A DNA stretch of 64,000 bases from Oceanisphaera litoralis (GCF_016907015.1 NZ_JAFBBE010000001.1:62001-126000); one strand, 5' to 3'. Counted from the first letter of the stretch, positions 17,643 to 26,905 are shown. Program-made: numbers and translations. Notes: a model not told the origin generated them from the letters alone.

Positions 17643-18440
17643 TCAGCTTTTTACCGGCACCTGCTGCTGATTGGTGCCCTTGATGAGATCAACCGATAAC
17701 TGGCGAGGCCGGGCCCTGGGCCGCGGCTCTGCTGCTACAGACCGGGCAGGCTCCTGCGAGAGCGCGGCCACTATGTCGTTCAGATCCTGCTCGTCGTTGG
17801 GATTACGCAGTGCCAGCTGAATACGACCGTTGGAACTGGCGTTGACCAGTTTTTCGGCCTGCTCCGGGTCTACTTCCAGGGTAACGGCACGCACCAGCTT
17901 GGGCCGGTTTTCATCCGTATGCTGGGTTTGATCCACTGCCAGTACCTTGAGGTTTTTCAGCACGGTGCGGGTCATTTCACCCTCGGTAAACAGAATGTCC
18001 ACCCGGTTGCCGGGTAACAGAAAGCCCGCCACCCCGATAACGTCGTTCACCCGCACCGTTACCGCCCGCATGCCCGGCTCCAGCAGCACGGAGAGGGTGC
18101 TGCCCTGCCCTATGGGCGTGAGTCGCTCCTTGCGCAGTACGTCACCTTTATAAAGGTTGTTCCGGGTTACCATGCCCTGGGTGTCTGCCAGGGTACTGAT
18201 GGCACCGGGGGGCACCAGGCGGGCGTCTATCTGCTTGAACTGGACATGAATGGGATCGATCTGCACGCCGGGGGCCAGGTCCACCGACGCCACCACTACC
18301 TGAACCAGCTCGCTGCCCGACCGCTCGGCCTGGCGGGTGCTGGCGGCGCTTTGCTGTTCAAGCCAGTTATTGGCCATCCAGGCGGCACCGAGGCCGAATA
18401 TTACCGACAAGAATAAAAGCATTACGGTTCGTGTTTTCAT
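17643..18440 (-). CDS. rcpC: Tad pilus protein RcpC (CpaB family)
   Basis: The 265-residue protein has an N-terminal membrane anchor (VMLLFLSVIFGLGAAWMANNW), then an SAF domain (VVVASVDLAPGVQIDPIHV to GDVLRKERL) and an RcpC-type domain (MRAVTVRVNDVIGVAGFLLPGNRVDILF). CpaB/RcpC acts in the periplasm and helps the secretin. It is immediately upstream of rcpA with a 35-base gap. The C-terminus is basic and Arg/Pro-rich. Confidence 0.93.
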   Translation of the reverse strand: MKTRTVMLLFLSVIFGLGAAWMANNWLEQQSAASTRQAERSGSELVQVVVASVDLAPGVQIDPIHVQFKQIDARLVPPGAISTLADTQGMVTRNNLYKGDVLRKERLTPIGQGSTLSVLLEPGMRAVTVRVNDVIGVAGFLLPGNRVDILFTEGEMTRTVLKNLKVLAVDQTQHTDENRPKLVRAVTLEVDPEQAEKLVNASSNGRIQLALRNPNDEQDLNDIVAALSQEPARSVAAEPRPRARPRQLSVDLIKGTNQQQVPVKS

Positions 18441-18573
18441 AACCCCATCCTTAGGTTTACTACAACCCTTTCAATTAACAGACCTATTAACAGACGATTA
18501 TTAATAAACAGTCATTAACCATCATTAATCAGCCGTTGTTAACCAGGCTGTGCTGAAAAGCAAAAAAGTATAG

Positions 18574-19824
18574 TCAATGCACGCAATACATGCTCCAGGC
18601 TTTTTTCAGAATCTTTTCATCGAGCGGTTCACCGGCCTGGCCGTTAAAGTGCATTATGTCTCGGGCAATACCCAGAATATCCCGCGGATAACAGGCAATC
18701 AGCGGTTTTTCGCTATTTTCATGTAACTCGTCAACCATATATGCAAACAGTGAATCCTTGGCTACCAGCTGATATTTCTCCAGGTTCATCAGCCATATCT
18801 TCTTATATAAGTCCTGCGGCATGGCGCCCAATTCAATCTTGTAGCCAAGTCGGCGCAAAAAGGCTTCGTCGGCAATGGTTTCCGGGTCCAGGTTGGTGGA
18901 AAACACCAGTATCTGTTCGAAGGGAATATCGAAGTGCAGGCCATTGGGCAATGACAGAAAATCCCGCCGTTCTTCCATGGGTACTATCCAGCGGTTGAAC
19001 AGCGCATCGGCCGCAAAGCCCTGCCGCCCCAAATCGTCAATCAAAAAGACGCCGTTATTGGCCTTCATCTGCAAGGGGGCTCTGTACTGGCGGGACTGCC
19101 GGTCGAAGTGGACCTCCAGCGTATCCAGCTTCAGCTCGCCGCCCACCATCACCAATGGCCGCTTGCAGGGAACATAGCGGCTGTCCATGTCTTCGCTCTG
19201 GTTATGCATGGGGTCGTCGGCCCGCCAGTGATAGAGGAGATCGAAGATGGGTATTATGGTGTTCTGCACCGCGATGGCATGGGGCACATAAATCGTGTCG
19301 TCGTCGAAAATCTTGTTGAAACGACGACACAGAAAGCTTTTACCGGTACCCGCATGGCCGTAGATCAGCAAGGGCCGGCGGGAGTTCAGCGCCGGCCCCA
19401 GTGTATTCACCAGTTCCTGGCTTATCACCATATCACTAAGCGCCTGCTCCAGCTGATCACGGCGAATGCAACGCTCGCCCAATGCCTGGCTCCGTACCAG
19501 TCGGTTATAGGCCTCCAGCGGTATCGGCGCCGGGCCTATGTAGCCATCACGCGCACTCAGCTCCTGGGCCTCGTATTGTCCCTTGGCGGTCAGGGCGTAG
19601 CGAATGATATCACCCGAGCGACCCGAGGCGCGTACCTCTACCAACTGCAGTATTTTCAGCTCCTGCAGCAGGGGCTCTACCACGCTGCCACGCAAGCAAA
19701 GTCGATCGCTCAGTGCCGGCATCGATAGTGTGCCCTCTTCCTGCAGGTGGCGCAGCGTCAGCCGGAGCAACAACTCCTTCGACAGGCCGGTGTCGGCCAG
19801 GGTTTTCGGTTTTGGCAGGTACAT
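18574..19824 (-). CDS. AAA ATPase with N-terminal winged helix, within the Tad locus
   Basis: The 416-residue protein has a winged-helix-like N-terminus (LLLRLTLRHLQEEGTLSMPAL to YALTAKGQYEAQE, about 17-92) followed by an AAA module: Walker A YGHAGTGKS near 155-163, Walker-B-like GVFLIDDLGRQG, sensor LVFSTNLDPE and arginine-containing FLRRLGYKIE. It is not one of the standard tad genes. It sits between tadV and rcpC on the same strand, so a role in regulating or assembling the pilus is likely but inferred. The DNA-binding-like domain suggests it could couple ATP hydrolysis to gene control. Confidence 0.75.
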   Translation of the reverse strand: MYLPKPKTLADTGLSKELLLRLTLRHLQEEGTLSMPALSDRLCLRGSVVEPLLQELKILQLVEVRASGRSGDIIRYALTAKGQYEAQELSARDGYIGPAPIPLEAYNRLVRSQALGERCIRRDQLEQALSDMVISQELVNTLGPALNSRRPLLIYGHAGTGKSFLCRRFNKIFDDDTIYVPHAIAVQNTIIPIFDLLYHWRADDPMHNQSEDMDSRYVPCKRPLVMVGGELKLDTLEVHFDRQSRQYRAPLQMKANNGVFLIDDLGRQGFAADALFNRWIVPMEERRDFLSLPNGLHFDIPFEQILVFSTNLDPETIADEAFLRRLGYKIELGAMPQDLYKKIWLMNLEKYQLVAKDSLFAYMVDELHENSEKPLIACYPRDILGIARDIMHFNGQAGEPLDEKILKKAWSMYCVH

Positions 19825-19849
19825 CCTTGTTACCTCCTATTTTTACAAG

Positions 19850-20045
19850 CCTTAAGCTGTAAGCCTTAAGCTGTAAGCCTTAATGGTAGGGTCGACTTCA
19901 GTCGACCGGGTTTCACCGAATGCCTGCGCAATATCGCCATGCTGTTCCATGCCTTGGCGCATCACGGTCGAGTGAACCTCTAATAAAGGTCGAATAACGG
20001 TCGAACAAACCTCTGATAAAGGTCGAATAAATTCGACCCTACGAG
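19850..20045. repeat. Repeats between tadV and the AAA ATPase gene
   Basis: A 14-base tandem (AAGCCTTAAGCTGT) starts near 19848. From 19885 there are GGGTCGACTTCAGTCGACC and several GGTCGAATAA/GGTCGAACAA copies ending TAAATTCGACCCTACGAG. The latter are the same family as the 92-bp repeat at 4629-4840. No gene is seen. Confidence 0.65.
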
Positions 20046-20557
20046 ACCAGGCGGAATAAACCGAAATGGTGCAGGGCCATCGCCAGCCCGGCTCCCAGCG
20101 CCAGTGCCGGGCCGTAAGGTACCTTGAGCCCGCCCAGCTCCCCGGCCACCGGGCTCAGGTATTTTCTGCTGCCCAGAATGAAGCCGTAACGCATAAAGGT
20201 CTGTTTGAAGCCGGACCAGCCCACTTCTTTCCAGGCATACAACAGCACCAGCGGCAGCCCGATTATCAACCCGTACAGCAGCGATTCCAGAAACAACTGC
20301 CAGCCGAGAAAGGTGCCGATGCACAGCCCCAGCTTGACGTCACCCCCGGCGAGAAAGCGGCAAACAAAAACGGGAAACAATATCAAAAAAGCAAAGCCAA
20401 GCCCGGCCAGGGAGAATAATATCCCCTCGCCAAACCCGGCATGAAACAGCAGCCCCAGCGGAATAAAGGGCAGGGTCATCATATTGGGGATCTTGTGGGT
20501 TCTGAGATCCAGCCAGGAGGCGGACATCAGTAAAACAATTAATGGTAGCTGTTCCAT
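20039..20557 (-). CDS. tadV: Prepilin peptidase TadV (CpaA family)
   Basis: This inner-membrane aspartyl protease cleaves Flp and the TadE/F/G pseudopilins. The ATG at 20557 (MEQLPLIVLLM) gives 172 residues; upstream ATGs lack support. The two catalytic aspartates are visible in SASWLDLRTHKIPN and in AGGDVKLG. About six hydrophobic segments are present, and the long methylase domain of classical type IV peptidases is absent, as expected for TadV. It is directly downstream of the flp pilin gene. Confidence 0.92.
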   Translation of the reverse strand: MEQLPLIVLLMSASWLDLRTHKIPNMMTLPFIPLGLLFHAGFGEGILFSLAGLGFAFLILFPVFVCRFLAGGDVKLGLCIGTFLGWQLFLESLLYGLIIGLPLVLLYAWKEVGWSGFKQTFMRYGFILGSRKYLSPVAGELGGLKVPYGPALALGAGLAMALHHFGLFRLVS

Positions 20558-20613
20558 AGCGTCACCATTTAATAAATAAAATGAGGGCAGCAATGCTGCC
20601 CTATATTATATTA

Positions 20614-20829
20614 TCAACATTTATCCTTGCCACCTGTACTAAGACTACTAGAAGTCGTCTCCCCGACGATTTCTGAAAGGCACGTAATTCTAGATTCTAC
20701 GTTACCACCTAATGTTACAAAGGCACCTGCCGCGCCGGCCGCCACCAGGGCACCCGCTACCGCATATTCCACCATGGTCAGCCCTTCTTCATCCTGCAGC
20801 AGACGATTCAGTTCGGTTAACAGTTTCAT
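20614..20829 (-). CDS. flp: Flp pilin
   Basis: The 71-residue pilin precursor has a leader ending QDEEG, cleaved before LTMVEYAVAGALVAAGAAGAF; the conserved G, glutamate and following tyrosine of the Flp motif are present. The mature pilin is about 55 residues, with a C-terminal part containing two cysteines (ITCLSEI and the terminal KDKC). It is the first gene of the core Tad operon, and the long leader upstream has a perfect palindrome (20861-20876). Confidence 0.95.
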   Translation of the reverse strand: MKLLTELNRLLQDEEGLTMVEYAVAGALVAAGAAGAFVTLGGNVESRITCLSEIVGETTSSSLSTGGKDKC

Positions 20830-21202
20830 GATTATTTCCTCGTTCCATCTTTAGATAAAAGGCTGATGTATCAGCCGGGTCCCTTTAAAACTGGCATCCG
20901 GTATTGCTATACCAAACAGCATACAAGGTAACTTTAAAATAAAATCTTTAACTTCTCTTCCTTTTTCTCTTCCTTTTTTCCTTCCGGCTTACCCCCAACG
21001 CATTAAACTTTCACCCCCTTTCAACAAGCCTTGTTAACTGACCCCCTTTATTTATAACGCCTTCCGTTGAATCCCACCACTCTGAAGAACTGAAAATTTT
21101 AGAAAGGTAACAGGCAAGTTCCAATTGAAACGTTCTATTTTATGTTTTAAAAACTACCTGCCCCGATTTTCACTTGCTCCTGGCTCTGTATACCGGCCTT
21201 CA
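20830..21202. other. Leader and promoter region of flp
   Basis: This gene-free stretch of 373 bases is A/T-rich relative to its surroundings. It contains GGCTGATGTATCAGCC (20861-20876), a perfect 7-bp-arm palindrome 32 bases before the flp start, and several polypyrimidine runs (20950-21030). No clear sigma-70 or sigma-54 promoter could be assigned by eye, although a promoter for the abundant pilin is expected here. No hairpin terminator was seen for the gene ending at 21203. Confidence 0.5.
20861..20876. promoter_or_regulatory. Perfect palindrome in the flp leader
   Basis: GGCTGAT, GT, ATCAGCC lies 32 bases upstream of the flp ATG. It could be a repressor operator or an RNA hairpin stabilising the pilin messenger; the sequence alone does not decide. 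Confidence 0.4.
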
Positions 21203-22537
21203 TCAGCGACTCAGGCGGATGATCGCCTTGCGGATCTCCTCGAAACAGGGACCGAGAGCGGTCTCGTTTTCGGCATAGCAGTAGATGCCTTCTTTCTGGT
21301 CCGAGTTGTAATCTGCCGAGCGGGGATCATTGGCCATACGCAACAGCATGTCTTCACTGACTTCACTGTTATCCGGTCCCGTTGCCTGCTTCAACAGGGA
21401 ACCCAGCCCCAGGGTAAAGACATAGATATCTTGTTCCCTGGCCCGCTCCGCCATGTCCTCCATCAGATTTCGGGATATGTGATTGATTTTTTTGTAATAT
21501 TCAGCGGGGGTGGCACCGATTGACAGTTGCGATACCGGCCGCCTGGGGTGATTGGAGTCAACCAGCTTGAACTTGTCTCCATTGCCGGTGTGCAGGTTGT
21601 CTTCCACCGGTAAAGCCGCCAACTGCTGATAGAGATTGGTGCCATAAAATCCACCGGCTGAAGGCAACTTGCTATTCACCTCGTTGTGCCACCACAGGCC
21701 CGCCGTACTGCCGCTGGAGCCGTCACCCGAGCGGATGGCACCACGATAGGTGATGCCGCCCAAACTGAACTCGGACGAAAAGGTGTTGGGAGAACCATCG
21801 GTAAAGAAGACAATAACCCGCAAACTGGCCGGATTTACGGCCTTGCGGTGAGCCTCCAGCCCGGCCCACATGCCTTCGGACGAATTGGTATGACCCGAAT
21901 ATTTGAAATTACTTCCTATTGATGTGACCATCCCATCTTGGTCATAACCTCTTTTATCTTTAAAAGAGACCAGCTCTTTGGCGCCGTAGGCATAATGGAT
22001 TAATGCCAGACGATCGTAACTGGGATGAAATTTTTGTACGAAATCCTGGGAACGTGCCGTGACCTGAGTTCCCACACTGCTCAACGAACCGGTATTATCC
22101 GCTACAAAGGCCAGATCCACCGCCCGGCGTACCGTTTGGGCATTGACCCCGACTCCGATCAATTCTTTACCTATGACCGGGAGGAAAAAGGTCGGCACAT
22201 CGGCGGTCGCCGATATATCGATGGTGGCATCACCTTCGCTATTGAAGCTGATGCCAATGTCCTTTTCCTCCAGGGTAAAAGCACTGCCAAGATACTCGGG
22301 CGGCATGTTGGCGTTGAAATACTTTACTGCTGCTTTTTTGGCGTTGTCCGAACCCTCTGCCACCGCCGAGGCCGCTGCAAGGGCTGCCGCATCCACCGCC
22401 GCATAGAGCTTGGCTCTGACCCCATAGGTTTTGCCCACATCCAGTGCCAGACCCACCATGGCCAGCAAGGCCACCATGGCAACGGTCGCCAGCACCATAA
22501 CGACGCCGGCACTGCGTTTTCTGCTGCATCCCTTCAT
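21203..22537 (-). CDS. tadG: TadG-type protein with von Willebrand A domain
   Basis: The 444-residue protein has the TadG N-terminus (SAGVVMVLATVAMVALLAMVGLALDVG, then YAAVDAAALAAASAVAEG) and, from about residue 140, a von Willebrand factor A domain: LAFVADNTGS is the metal-ion-dependent adhesion motif (DxTxS form), with VIVFFTDGSPN further on. Such TadG proteins resemble tip-located adhesins. It belongs to the second minor-pilin set (21203-23706) upstream of flp. The first ATG has no obvious ribosome site problem and fits the family. Confidence 0.85.
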   Translation of the reverse strand: MKGCSRKRSAGVVMVLATVAMVALLAMVGLALDVGKTYGVRAKLYAAVDAAALAAASAVAEGSDNAKKAAVKYFNANMPPEYLGSAFTLEEKDIGISFNSEGDATIDISATADVPTFFLPVIGKELIGVGVNAQTVRRAVDLAFVADNTGSLSSVGTQVTARSQDFVQKFHPSYDRLALIHYAYGAKELVSFKDKRGYDQDGMVTSIGSNFKYSGHTNSSEGMWAGLEAHRKAVNPASLRVIVFFTDGSPNTFSSEFSLGGITYRGAIRSGDGSSGSTAGLWWHNEVNSKLPSAGGFYGTNLYQQLAALPVEDNLHTGNGDKFKLVDSNHPRRPVSQLSIGATPAEYYKKINHISRNLMEDMAERAREQDIYVFTLGLGSLLKQATGPDNSEVSEDMLLRMANDPRSADYNSDQKEGIYCYAENETALGPCFEEIRKAIIRLSR

Positions 22538-22603
22538 GAATTATTCCTCGTCCGTTACCGTGCTGTTACGCCTCGATTGCAATTCGAAAGCGAATTTCTT
22601 CCA

Positions 22604-23170
22604 TCACAACAGGGAGCGTGAATAAAGCTCCAGGTCGTCGGTGATCGCATAGGCGATGATGTTTTCATACTGATACATCACCTCGACCACATGTATCGTT
22701 TCTCCCTCGGTCATCTCCATATCGAAACTCGCCAATGTGGGCCGGGTATCCGGTAGTTTGCAGCTTCCATTATCCCAGTAACTACTATCGGCATCGGCAC
22801 TACCACACCCACTCCATACCCGGCTCTCGCTCTTTTCACTGTAGCTACTGCCCGTCCAGCGATATTGTTCCTGTACTCGTGGCGGCTTTCCATCTGCCGT
22901 CCCCACCAGCACGGTCACGAACATGGTGCCATGATCTTTCATCACCAGCGGGGTGGCGGTGGTGGACAGCACCTCCATCACCTTTTGTTCCGGCTCTGTG
23001 GTGCGGGCCACCAGATTGGCCCCTTCCCGGCTCATGCCGATGATGATGTTGTTGGCCAGCAGCAAGCGGTATATTTCAAAGCCGCCAAACACCATCATCA
23101 GCAGCAAGGGCAGCATGATGGTCATTTCAACAACGGCCAAACCTTGTTCAGAACGGCGATGCCTGTGCAT
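22604..23170 (-). CDS. TadE/TadF-type minor pilin (second set)
   Basis: The 188-residue protein has the leader RRSEQG followed by LAVVEMTIMLPLLLMMVFGGFEIYR, a pseudopilin cleavage site with the +5 glutamate. The soluble domain has two cysteines (WSGCGS and NGSCKL) in an asparagine- and serine-rich loop. It lies between a TadE-like gene and the vWA-type TadG, all on the minus strand, with short gaps. Confidence 0.83.
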   Translation of the reverse strand: MHRHRRSEQGLAVVEMTIMLPLLLMMVFGGFEIYRLLLANNIIIGMSREGANLVARTTEPEQKVMEVLSTTATPLVMKDHGTMFVTVLVGTADGKPPRVQEQYRWTGSSYSEKSESRVWSGCGSADADSSYWDNGSCKLPDTRPTLASFDMEMTEGETIHVVEVMYQYENIIAYAITDDLELYSRSLL

Positions 23171-23208
23171 AACGGATCCTCAATAGCGCATTATCAATAG
23201 CTTTCTTA

Positions 23209-23706
23209 TCAATAATTTTCGTTTTTCATGGTGGCACTAACGGTAAAGTCGTATTGCCCCTTGTCAAAAAAGGGTGCAATCAAGGGAGTCATCAAGGACC
23301 AGCTGCCATCGATACTGACCACGATAATCTGCCCGGCGGCACCCATGGTGCCGGAATAATCATTACCATCGATATCCTTCACCCTGACCTTGCCGTCTTC
23401 CGTCACCTGATCGTAGAACCCCATGCTGTGCTGTTTTATTTTGTTCAGCACCGCCTTTCTGCGATCGCCTTTACTTTCCGGATCCAGGTCGGTCCGCCCG
23501 GTAATGGCATAGCGAGTGCCCTCACGTACCGCGTTCTGCATGGTCATGTTGATAAAGCCGAGCATGGCCAGATCGATGATGGCAAACATCAACAGCAAGA
23601 AAAGCCCGGCCACAATGGAAAACTCCACCATGGTGGTGCCCCTGTGCTTTCGTCGCCCCGGCTTTGGCCACTGGTATGGGTTGGTGTGTATTTGCCGCAA
23701 CATCAT
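23209..23706 (-). CDS. TadE-type minor pilin (second set)
   Basis: The 165-residue protein has the leader RRKHRG followed by TTMVEFSIVAGLFLLLMFAIIDLAM, very similar to the start of the pilin at 13453-13944 (RGTTTVEFSIVAG), so the two minor-pilin sets are probably paralogous. The soluble part resembles TadE (NMTMQNAVREGTRYAITGR). It is the first of three genes running toward flp. An in-frame start one codon later is possible. Confidence 0.85.
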   Translation of the reverse strand: MMLRQIHTNPYQWPKPGRRKHRGTTMVEFSIVAGLFLLLMFAIIDLAMLGFINMTMQNAVREGTRYAITGRTDLDPESKGDRRKAVLNKIKQHSMGFYDQVTEDGKVRVKDIDGNDYSGTMGAAGQIIVVSIDGSWSLMTPLIAPFFDKGQYDFTVSATMKNENY

Positions 23707-23776
23707 GTTCTCTCCCTGTCAGCCAAACGGCAGCATCTTCAATATCAAGTAATGGCATGCCTCGCTCTACGCCGCT

Positions 23777-25120
23777 TCAGCTCATTCCGTTCTTGTTATA
23801 GATATCCGGCGAAGTCACCAAACGGCCACCTTCGTCTACCCAGGCGGTGAAATACACCAGAAACACCGGTATCTTGCGATGTGCGGGCAGTATGCGGGTC
23901 TGCTTATATTCCGGCAGCGACCAGCCCAGGTTTTGCACCAGTTGGTCCGACTCGGCCAGGCGTACACAACCGTGGCTCAGGGCTCTTTGCGCCTCGGCGA
24001 ACGGCCGTTTGTCCGGGGTGTCGTGCAGATAAATGTCGAAGGGGTTATTCATTTCGAACTTGAAGCGCCCCAGGGCATTGTCGGGCCCGGGGGCCTGCAC
24101 CAGCCTCATGCCGGCCGGGGGCTGCTGCCAGTCGATGGTGCCCGGATCCTGCCGGCCCGCGACGCCCGGCAGCCAGACGCCGAAACCGTGGCGCGACAAA
24201 AAACCCCGGTCGCGGCGCTGGGCCGGCAGCAGGTCTTCGCGGATGATGTTGGCGGTGGGGGTCCAGTCCGGATTGACCTTGAGCGCCCTGATATGGGTAC
24301 CCAGCTCGGGCGTGGGCCAGTCGGGCCGCCCGACGATCACCTTCATGCTCAGGGTCGGACCTGTTGAGTTGAACAGTGTCAGTCGGTAGGCGGGAATATT
24401 CACCAGCAGATACTGATCGGGGGCGGCGGGCGGCAGCAAGAGCCAGCGGCGCAGGTTATGGCGCAGCTCTTGGCGCAGTTCGGCGGGCGAGCGATTCAGC
24501 ATGGTGCGAATATCGGCGGTGAGTCGGCCGTTCGGCGCCAGGCCATTGGCCTGTTGCAGCCCTTTGAGGATGTCGCTCAGGTTGCGATCCAGCGCATCGG
24601 CCCGGCCCCGGGGGGCTTTCAAGGAATAACCCAGCTCGGTCAGCCGTTGGCGTAATGCGGGAATGGCCCTGTCCCGTTCGCCGGGGCGCACCTCGCCACC
24701 GGGGGGCAGTGGTGTGATGTGTTTGATTTGACTCAGGGCCTGGTAATGCTGCTTGAGCTGGCGGTAGCCGGGATAGTCCGGCAATTGGCGGCGCAAATAG
24801 GCGCTCAGCTCGCCGCTGTGCAGGGCCTGCTCGAAACCGGCCTCGGCTTGATCGGGAGCAAGGGGATACTGGGCAAAGCGGGCCCGTTGTGCCAGCACCC
24901 GGCGCCATTCCCGGCTGAGCCAGGCATCTCGTTCGGCCAACGACAAGTCGTTCATGGCGGCCGGGTCGGGCAGTAACAGCTCTGTCAACATCTGGCCGGC
25001 TTCATTCAACTCGTTGTTTTCGTTGTGCCACCATATCCGTTCGGCGGCCTGCAGGGGCGGCATCAGCACCAGTAACAGCAGCATTAAACTCAACTTTAAA
25101 CTCAACTTTAAACTCAACAT
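23777..25120 (-). CDS. YcbB-type L,D-transpeptidase (YkuD domain)
   Basis: The enzyme forms 3-3 cross-links in peptidoglycan. The ATG at 25120 (MLSLKLSLKLSLMLLLLVLMPP) is preceded by GGAGGGG and gives 447 residues with a signal peptide ending PPLQAA. A scaffold domain (LTELLLPDPAAMNDL, AQYPL), a peptidoglycan-binding-like helical region (IPALRQRLTELGY to NGRLTADIRTMLN) and the YkuD domain follow. The catalytic motif SHGCVRL carries the active cysteine near residue 395. An exact repeat of the 13-base AAACTCAACTTTA encodes the LKLS doublets of the signal. It is upstream of, and parallel to, the minor pilins; cooperation with pilus assembly is speculation. Confidence 0.9.
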   Translation of the reverse strand: MLSLKLSLKLSLMLLLLVLMPPLQAAERIWWHNENNELNEAGQMLTELLLPDPAAMNDLSLAERDAWLSREWRRVLAQRARFAQYPLAPDQAEAGFEQALHSGELSAYLRRQLPDYPGYRQLKQHYQALSQIKHITPLPPGGEVRPGERDRAIPALRQRLTELGYSLKAPRGRADALDRNLSDILKGLQQANGLAPNGRLTADIRTMLNRSPAELRQELRHNLRRWLLLPPAAPDQYLLVNIPAYRLTLFNSTGPTLSMKVIVGRPDWPTPELGTHIRALKVNPDWTPTANIIREDLLPAQRRDRGFLSRHGFGVWLPGVAGRQDPGTIDWQQPPAGMRLVQAPGPDNALGRFKFEMNNPFDIYLHDTPDKRPFAEAQRALSHGCVRLAESDQLVQNLGWSLPEYKQTRILPAHRKIPVFLVYFTAWVDEGGRLVTSPDIYNKNGMS

Positions 25121-25453
25121 CAGTACCCCTCCATGGGACCGCAATGAGACTAAGTATGGCCAAGAATCGCGTTATTGCGTTAAAAGATATTGCGTTAAAA
25201 AACTGGCGTTGAGCTATATCTACATGATGATACCGGGCCCGGCCGCTATGGGTCATTGCCGCCAGCCACCTCCCGGCCAGTCCAGGCCTTGTTGTACTAT
25301 GTCATTTACTACGCCATTTACCACGCCATGTACTGCGCCAGCCCCGGTGCATCTTTTGCTTGAGTCCTGAGACTACAGAGGTAACATTAGCTTCCTTATC
25401 TATAGTCTGTCGGCCCTGCGCCGATTCAAGTTAAAGCTGGAGAACGATTTCAC
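25121..25453. other. Intergenic region between the L,D-transpeptidase gene and asnS
   Basis: This is a divergent intergenic region of 333 bases, holding both promoters. TTGCGTTA occurs twice (near 25174 and 25190) and ATTTACTACGCCATTTACCACGCC is a short imperfect direct repeat near 25305. No coding frame, RNA gene or recognisable operator was found. Confidence 0.4.
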
Positions 25454-26854
25454 ATGACCCACGCATCCATTACTGATGTGCTGGCGGGTAAATATCCTGT
25501 TGGCACCACCCTGACCGTTAAAGGGTGGATTCGTACCCGCCGCGACTCCAAGGCGGGTATTTCGTTTTTGGCAGTACACGATGGCAGCTGCTTCAATCCG
25601 GTGCAGGCCGTGGTACCCAATAGCGTAGAGAATTATCAGAATGAAGTGGTGCGTCTGACCACCGGCTGTTCGGTTGAAGTCACCGGCACCGTAGGGGCCT
25701 CCCAGGGCCAGGGCCAGGACTTCGAGCTGCAGGCGACCGAGGTCAAGGTAGTCGGCTGGGTCGATGATCCCGATACCTACCCCATGGCCGCCAAGCGCCA
25801 CTCCATCGAATACCTGCGCGAATACGCCCACCTGCGCCCGCGCACCAACATGATTGGTGCCGTGGCGCGGGTTCGCAACTGCCTGTCTCAGGCGCTGCAC
25901 CGCTTCTTTCATGAAAACGGTTACATGTGGGTCGCCACCCCCCTGATTACCGCCTCCGATTGCGAAGGCGCCGGCGAGATGTTCCGGGTGTCCACCCTGG
26001 ATCTGCAGAATCTGCCCCGCACCGACCAGGGCGATATCGACTTTGGCGAAGACTTTTTCGGCAAGGAAACCTTCCTCACCGTGTCCGGCCAGCTGAACGC
26101 CGAAGCCTACGTCAGTGCCATGAGCAAGATTTATACCTTTGGCCCGACCTTCCGCGCCGAAAACTCCAACACCAGCCGCCACCTGGCCGAGTTCTGGATG
26201 GTGGAGCCGGAGATCGCCTTTGCGGATCTGGACGATATCGCTACCCTGGCGGAAGAGATGCTGAAATACGTGTTCAAGGCCGTGCTGGAAGAGCGCATGG
26301 ACGACATGAATTTCTTCGCCCAGCGTGTCGACAAAGACGCTATTACCCGGCTGCAAAGCTTCGTGGAGCAGGACTTCGCCCAGGTGGACTACACCGATGC
26401 GGTCGAGATACTGCAAAACTGCGGCAAGAAGTTCGAGTTCCCGGTGGCATGGGGTGTCGACCTGTCTTCCGAGCATGAACGCTATCTGGCCGAAGAACAC
26501 TTCAAGGCGCCGGTGGTGGTGAAGAACTATCCCAAGGATATCAAGTCCTTCTACATGAAGCTGAACCCGGACGGCAAGACGGTGGCGGCCATGGACGTAC
26601 TGGCCCCGGGCATCGGCGAGATCATCGGCGGCTCCCAGCGGGAAGAAATTCTGGAAGTGCTGGACAGCCGCATGGAAGAAATGGGCCTCAACCCGGCGGA
26701 CTACGGCTGGTATCGGGATCTGCGCCGTTACGGCACCGTGCCCCACGCTGGCTTTGGTCTGGGCTTCGAGCGTCTGGTGGCCTACGTAACCGGCATGGGC
26801 AACGTACGGGACGTTATCCCCTTCCCCCGTACCCCGCGCCACGCCGACTTCTGA
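25454..26854 (+). CDS. asnS: Asparaginyl-tRNA synthetase AsnS
   Basis: This class IIb aminoacyl-tRNA synthetase charges tRNA-Asn in the cytoplasm. Its 466 residues equal the E. coli length. The N-terminal OB-fold anticodon-binding domain (about 17-110: [17 protein letters not shown]) is followed by the catalytic core with motif 2 ([21 protein letters not shown]) and motif 3 ([16 protein letters not shown]). A strong terminator follows. A 480-codon antisense frame on the other strand is a by-product of codon bias. Confidence 0.98.
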   Translation: MTHASITDVLAGKYPVGTTLTVKGWIRTRRDSKAGISFLAVHDGSCFNPVQAVVPNSVENYQNEVVRLTTGCSVEVTGTVGASQGQGQDFELQATEVKVVGWVDDPDTYPMAAKRHSIEYLREYAHLRPRTNMIGAVARVRNCLSQALHRFFHENGYMWVATPLITASDCEGAGEMFRVSTLDLQNLPRTDQGDIDFGEDFFGKETFLTVSGQLNAEAYVSAMSKIYTFGPTFRAENSNTSRHLAEFWMVEPEIAFADLDDIATLAEEMLKYVFKAVLEERMDDMNFFAQRVDKDAITRLQSFVEQDFAQVDYTDAVEILQNCGKKFEFPVAWGVDLSSEHERYLAEEHFKAPVVVKNYPKDIKSFYMKLNPDGKTVAAMDVLAPGIGEIIGGSQREEILEVLDSRMEEMGLNPADYGWYRDLRRYGTVPHAGFGLGFERLVAYVTGMGNVRDVIPFPRTPRHADF

Positions 26855-26875
26855 TATTTCATTACAGATAAACGC

Positions 26876-26903
26876 AAAAAGCCCCGTTTTCGGGGCTTTT
26901 TTT
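26876..26903 (+). terminator. Rho-independent terminator of asnS
   Basis: AAAAAGCCCCG, loop TTTT, CGGGGCTTTTTTT lies about 20 bases after the stop codon. Confidence 0.92.
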
Positions 26904-26905
26904 GT

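Noticed and set aside
25400-26842. 480-codon antisense frame opposite asnS
   Set aside because: Codon bias of asnS explains it; its histidine- and glycine-rich translation has no family resemblance. The same applies to the long antisense frames opposite torA, bioB, tcyP, aapM and other genes.
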